Positions 60,801-64,000 of a stretch of DNA of 64,000 nt are shown piece after piece. The stretch's first letter is position 1. Each line of letters begins with the position of its first letter. The notes below the pieces were generated by a model. That model saw only the letters and a program-made list of their open reading frames with translations. It made no database searches and was not told where the DNA came from. The position numbers and the translations under genes are program-made. The DNA is from Ceratodon purpureus (Eukaryota; Streptophyta; Bryopsida; Pseudoditrichales; Ditrichaceae). The stretch spans positions 8,367,778 to 8,431,777 of the forward strand of contig CM026431.1 of assembly GCA_014871385.1 (NCBI GenBank). Direction: 5' to 3'.

Positions 60801-63041
60801 CTAACAGTTGCACAGGCTTCTCAAAAAATATTCAGTATGCTTTAATATCCCCAACTTATCAAGGATTAGCCTATTGTATTGTATAGACAAAACAAAGACG
60901 GAGTGGTTTATGATAAAAACTAGCCTGTGGTGAAGATCTCCCAACCACCGAGGCTAGCAGTGGCTGCTCCAATGAAGCAGCTCCGGGCAAGGATTGCAAA
61001 ACCTGCACAGGGCCCACCCAAATCTCAAGGTCGTTAATATCAAGGTTGGAATAGTTTCAAAATGTCTGTGAGAATTTTCTTACCAGATGCGTATGCTGTC
61101 TGTTGTGGCCCATGGCGAAATGCTAGACCTCCACTGAGTTAGACATGCATATCAACTCATATAAATCATCCACACCCGCTCCCAACTCAAGTGCCAAACA
61201 ACACTGCCACTGTCTAACAAACAAAGAGTAATCCATGAAGCTACCATGAACCGAATGCCCTTGAATCGAATCTAAACTCCAGGAGGACAATACCGAAAGA
61301 TCGAATTCGAGGAGCACCGGAGGCAGTACATTATCTTGGGAAGTGAAGCAGTCGTCAAGCTAACACTTCACTCTCGACACTCAAACTGAGTCTGCTAATA
61401 ACTGAGAGGATGTTCATTCTACCGATGATGACCTCTCTGGAAAAATGTCTTGGGTCGAACATGACCCTGAAGCATGTTGAACTATCTGTGTCGTGGCTCG
61501 GTAATGGTGATCAGAATGATCAGGAATCGTATCGTGATATTCAACTAACATGGAGCTTGCAAAATAATTCAGCACAAGTCTATCAATGATCACCTTAACA
61601 CACCATCAGCCGTTCACCGAACCCAAAGAGAATGCTCATTCACAAGAATCAAAACCCAAATATACAGCCACCTTCTTAACACAAAACCTGACTTGAAAAC
61701 CACGCTTGCAGCTATCACCGAGTACCAGCGGGCACAAGCAAGCCTCGCAGCAAGGTGAGAAACTCACTTGACACCGAATCAAAATCTTTTTAAACAAATA
61801 TGTGCACAAGCTACAATCTCGGCAGGAAACCACAGTCGACCTCTCAGCTTCGGTGCACAGCCCCCCGGGCTCACAAAATTCGCGAGAGCTTCGACATCAG
61901 TGACTACGACAAGGACGAGATCCGTCTTGCGTTCGAGCTTTTCGACACCCGCAAAGTTGGGAGGCTTTGCTACCGAGACCTGAAGGTGAAGACCTGAAGG
62001 TGAATATGTCATTACCGAGGTGCACTCATCTAAACCGAGAGTAAATGCGAACGATAAATACCTCGGGATACGGTGCAAGCTGTGGGCGCGGAGAGTGGAG
62101 GAGATGTGACGCTGCAAAAGGAGACGACCCAGAATCCTGCAAGAGTAAACCAAGCACATGTCAACCGACTGCAACACAATCATACTCAACCGGTCTCAAG
62201 CACAATCGAAAAAGCGAGAGCAGGAGAAGGCTTCTGGCAAGGTGAGTAACTCACGAGACGCCGAGGAGAGAGGAGATTATCAGCAACGGCTGCATCTGAT
62301 ATACTATCCAGGTTAGCCCGAACTTCGAGTATGTCTGGGTGTTCAATCTCCTCGTGCCCCGTCCTTCTGCTTTGATCTGTGGGTCCGACTTCAACTTGAT
62401 CTGGGAGTTCAATCTCCTCGCGGCCTTTGGTTTCGGTCTGTGGCGTGGCTCGGCATTGGAGTTGACGAGGCAATTCTATCTCGTCGTGTCCTTTGCTTTT
62501 GATCTGACCTGGAATCAGATTCTAGATGGCCGGGCAAGTCCATAAGACATCTGGAGTTAATCAAGGGTGATCACTTGCAGTGTCACGGCGAGCTAATTAT
62601 CTAGGTATTCTAATTTTTCCATGTCATCTAGAACCTAGTTCTGACCCGTTGTTGGTAACCAATGCATATGATTTAACTAATATCAAGGAGAAAAATTATA
62701 GCCCGTAAAAAATCTGATTTGACAATGAATAGAAATTAGTGGATAATGAACACATAGTTATATCAATATTCCAGGAGTCCTACTTATATAAACATTACAT
62801 CATGGAGAAAACGTACCTTTGTGAGCGCCTCCAAACTCCTAACCTTCAAACCCTGTGAGTCATCTGAACTCCCGTCAACATCGACAATTTCGCACAATGT
62901 CTTCTTGTGACGTCGTTCTCGTTGGGCCTTAAGTTGCTTGGGGTTTGTGAAATGACTACTTCTTCTTCTACCCTTCTCCTTACTTCTACATGTCCTAGGC
63001 GCTCTCGGAACTACTAAACTTGATCTCTCTTCTTGACTCAT
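54886..63041 (-). CDS. ParB-like/N4-N6 methyltransferase-like fusion protein, ~11 exons
   Basis: Minus-strand exons (high to low): 63041-62817, 62503-62255, 61002-60925 (GC donor, tentative), 60595-59985, 59881-59680, 59590-59381, 57572-57354, 57244-55603, 55515-55305, 55213-54886. All phases agree, giving about 1,324 residues, or 1,215 without the second and third exons. Order: basic N-terminus (KGRRRSSHF, likely nuclear). Three degenerate units DEIELP/EEIELP/EEIEHP. A ParB-like domain (DVPLCRMIPMTDVRDPL, LKAEFAHGY, then YVWDGNHRHLAWMDI at ~336-350). A helical linker. A Lys/Glu coiled coil. A beta-class methyltransferase-like fold with DLIIFDVPEDLPV (motif IV, DPPY expected, ~947), DNGAVIVFYPDSKF, GAREKSVNFLEAL and DIVMDLNASTGASIRASKSI plus NRHVIAFEDD (motif X-I, ~1140). 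An acidic Ser/Asp tail. DVPE for DPPY suggests the catalytic activity is lost or changed. Introns hold a 126-bp tandem array and an antisense EF-hand fragment. Confidence 0.72.
57690..57760. repeat. Diverged outlying copy of the 126-bp repeat
   Basis: GCAGTCCCGCCCCCTTTC...AAACCCTTCTTGAGAGAGAGCA follows the same plan as the array unit (GCCCCACCCTCCC...GACCCTCCTTGAGGGAGGAG) but is strongly diverged, as expected of an ancestral or edge copy. Confidence 0.5.
57884..59150. repeat. Ten-copy 126-bp tandem array inside an intron
   Basis: Unit starts (GCCCCACCCTCCC) fall at about 57885, 58011, 58137, 58263, 58407, 58532, 58658, 58784, 58910 and 59036. The spacing is 126 bases except for one 144 (an extra 18-base piece) and one 125. 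Every unit carries the perfect palindrome CTCGGATCCGAG and a CCTCC-TTGAG-GGAGG hairpin, then an A/T-rich half ending in an A-run. Since 126 is divisible by three, all frames stay open and produce long spurious ORFs on both strands. The array lies in the intron between 59381 and 57572 of the ParB/methyltransferase-like gene. Confidence 0.95.
61084..61113 (-). other. Possible alternative first exon of the ParB/methyltransferase-like gene
   Basis: ATG at 61113 opens MGHNRQHTHL and ends at a good donor (CTG|GTAAGA) in phase 0, matching the exon at 61002-60925. A transcript starting here would lack the basic N-terminus and the EIELP repeats. Confidence 0.3.
61866..61997 (+). pseudogene. EF-hand (centrin-like) gene fragment, antisense in an intron
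   Basis: The plus frame reads KIRESFDISDYDKDEIRLAF then ELFDTRKVGRLCYRDLKV. This is the helix-loop-helix of a centrin-type EF-hand (EIR.AF.LFD....G.....ELKV), though the loop (DTRKVGRLCYRD) lacks several Ca-binding acids. The frame stops four codons after LKV. GACCTGAAGGTGAA is directly repeated there, at what would be a natural exon end (AAG|GTGAA). There is no start codon and no further EF-hands. It looks like one captured exon. It lies on the strand opposite to the host gene. Confidence 0.55.
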
Positions 63042-64000
63042 GTGTCTGTTTCAGAGACTCTTAGATACTAATGACAAACGGAAACAAAATGCAATGAAGA
63101 ACTCGTCATCTGTATGATAGTGGTACTTAAGGATAACAATCTCTAGAACGTATCTCTAAACCACTACATCTAGGGGTGTTGAAGCAGGTCAGCTGTAGCC
63201 GCCTTTGTAGATCTACATGAACTCCATAATAAGTATAAACTAAATCAATAGAATTACTTTTGATTGAAAACGCGTACTAGCTAGTCACTTGCAGTTGGTG
63301 AGATTGAGTATCTACGCTGGATGTCAGTGGAGTTTTGGACTTTGTTAAAATTTTGGTAGTGCTTAGCTGTTCTTCATAAATCAATCGGCCACTTACTGGA
63401 GTGACTTTTGGAAAAGCCCATTGGCCAGATGTTCGAAGCCGTCATTCCCAGCCAAAATATAACAATCTTTCCGGGCTCAATTAATAGTAATAAATTACTT
63501 GACAGCTTCTGGCTTGGTAGTTGCAGCCGTCAAGGGAATGATAAATTGTTATGAATCAAATCAATTGTTTAATAATATACTTGCCAATATGACATCCCAT
63601 TCTTTACAGATCATATTTTTATAGAATTAGAACTTCTATAAATTGTATTGCATTTCGAAGTGGCGTTGCTAATTACTTAAGATCAGCCACTATATATTGG
63701 AGGCTTGATAAAGCTTCTAACATCTCTTTTCATTCTTAAGAAAGAGCTCTGTATTTTCAGATACATTCGAACTTAAATTAAGCTATACAGGTCATGGTGA
63801 ATTCGTCAATACACTCTACTTCATTCTAGAGTATGTTAGCTGTCCCACCACACTAACCACTAACAACTATATAATCTCTACAACCTGGAACACACGAAGC
63901 ACATCTTCTTACACTCTACTTGCAACCGCTCTCCTCCAATGCATGATTGTACTTCTTCTATCTTCTATAGTACACTTAGAATGGCCTCTCTACGGTCTCA
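63042..64000. promoter_or_regulatory. Upstream region of the ParB/methyltransferase-like gene
   Basis: About 960 bases up to the window edge with no coding content on either strand. It is the presumed promoter of the minus-strand gene starting at 63041. I see no motif specific enough to name. Confidence 0.3.

Noticed and set aside
61779..62189. Minus-strand 136-codon ORF overlapping the EF-hand fragment
   Set aside because: It is the antisense shadow of the EF-hand frame and does not join neighbouring exons in phase.

Overview
The window reads as nuclear DNA of a land plant. Gene islands carry short GT-AG introns and plant-type families: a GT14/DUF266-like glycosyltransferase, an LPLAT/LPCAT-type MBOAT acyltransferase, a class III peroxidase, an F-box/kelch-like gene, a SPIKE1 DOCK-GEF fragment and an alpha/beta hydrolase of the 'VPDLVFFGGS' type. 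They sit in long AT-rich tracts of decayed transposons. Distance from the angiosperm sequences I remember suggests a non-seed plant, perhaps a bryophyte, but the species cannot be named from this sequence.

Layout. 1-3.6 kb: two diverged copies of an unknown coding block and three exons matching the N-terminus of SPIKE1, then a stop. 4.5-7.8 kb: small unrecognised genes. 13.0-16.0 kb: an intact ten-exon GT14-like gene (+). 16-25 kb: AT-rich DNA with no recognisable gene. 25.5-28.5 kb: a seven-exon MBOAT gene (+) carrying a frameshift and an in-frame TGA. 28.5-35 kb: transposon debris, including a hAT transposase remnant and an isolated coding-like islet. 35.9-37.6 kb: a five-exon alpha/beta hydrolase (+) whose nucleophile serine is glycine, flanked by two inverted copies of one ~740-bp TIR element. 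44.3-45.2 kb: a frameshifted F-box gene. 48.3-49.9 kb: a four-exon class III peroxidase lacking both cysteines of one conserved disulfide. 51.75-53.9 kb: a ~2.1-kb foldback element. 54.9-63.0 kb (-): the most unusual locus.

The 54.9-63.0 kb locus can be assembled by eye into about eleven exons whose phases agree throughout, giving a protein of about 1,200-1,320 residues. It has a basic N-terminus, a ParB-like domain (DGNHR motif), a long charged coiled coil, and a circularly permuted (beta-class) N4/N6 DNA-methyltransferase-like domain with degenerate catalytic motifs (DVPE where DPPY is expected; DLNASTG in the SAM-loop position). ParB-methyltransferase fusions are known from bacteria and phages, and I do not recall one described in a plant nuclear gene. 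One intron holds ten 126-bp tandem repeats. Another holds an antisense EF-hand (centrin-like) gene fragment.

The genes do not form an obvious pathway. The common theme is decay or change of enzyme active sites within a transposon-rich region: MBOAT broken, hydrolase nucleophile lost, peroxidase disulfide lost, methyltransferase motif degenerate. Exon joins were made by eye from splice consensus and phase and are not supported by RNA data.
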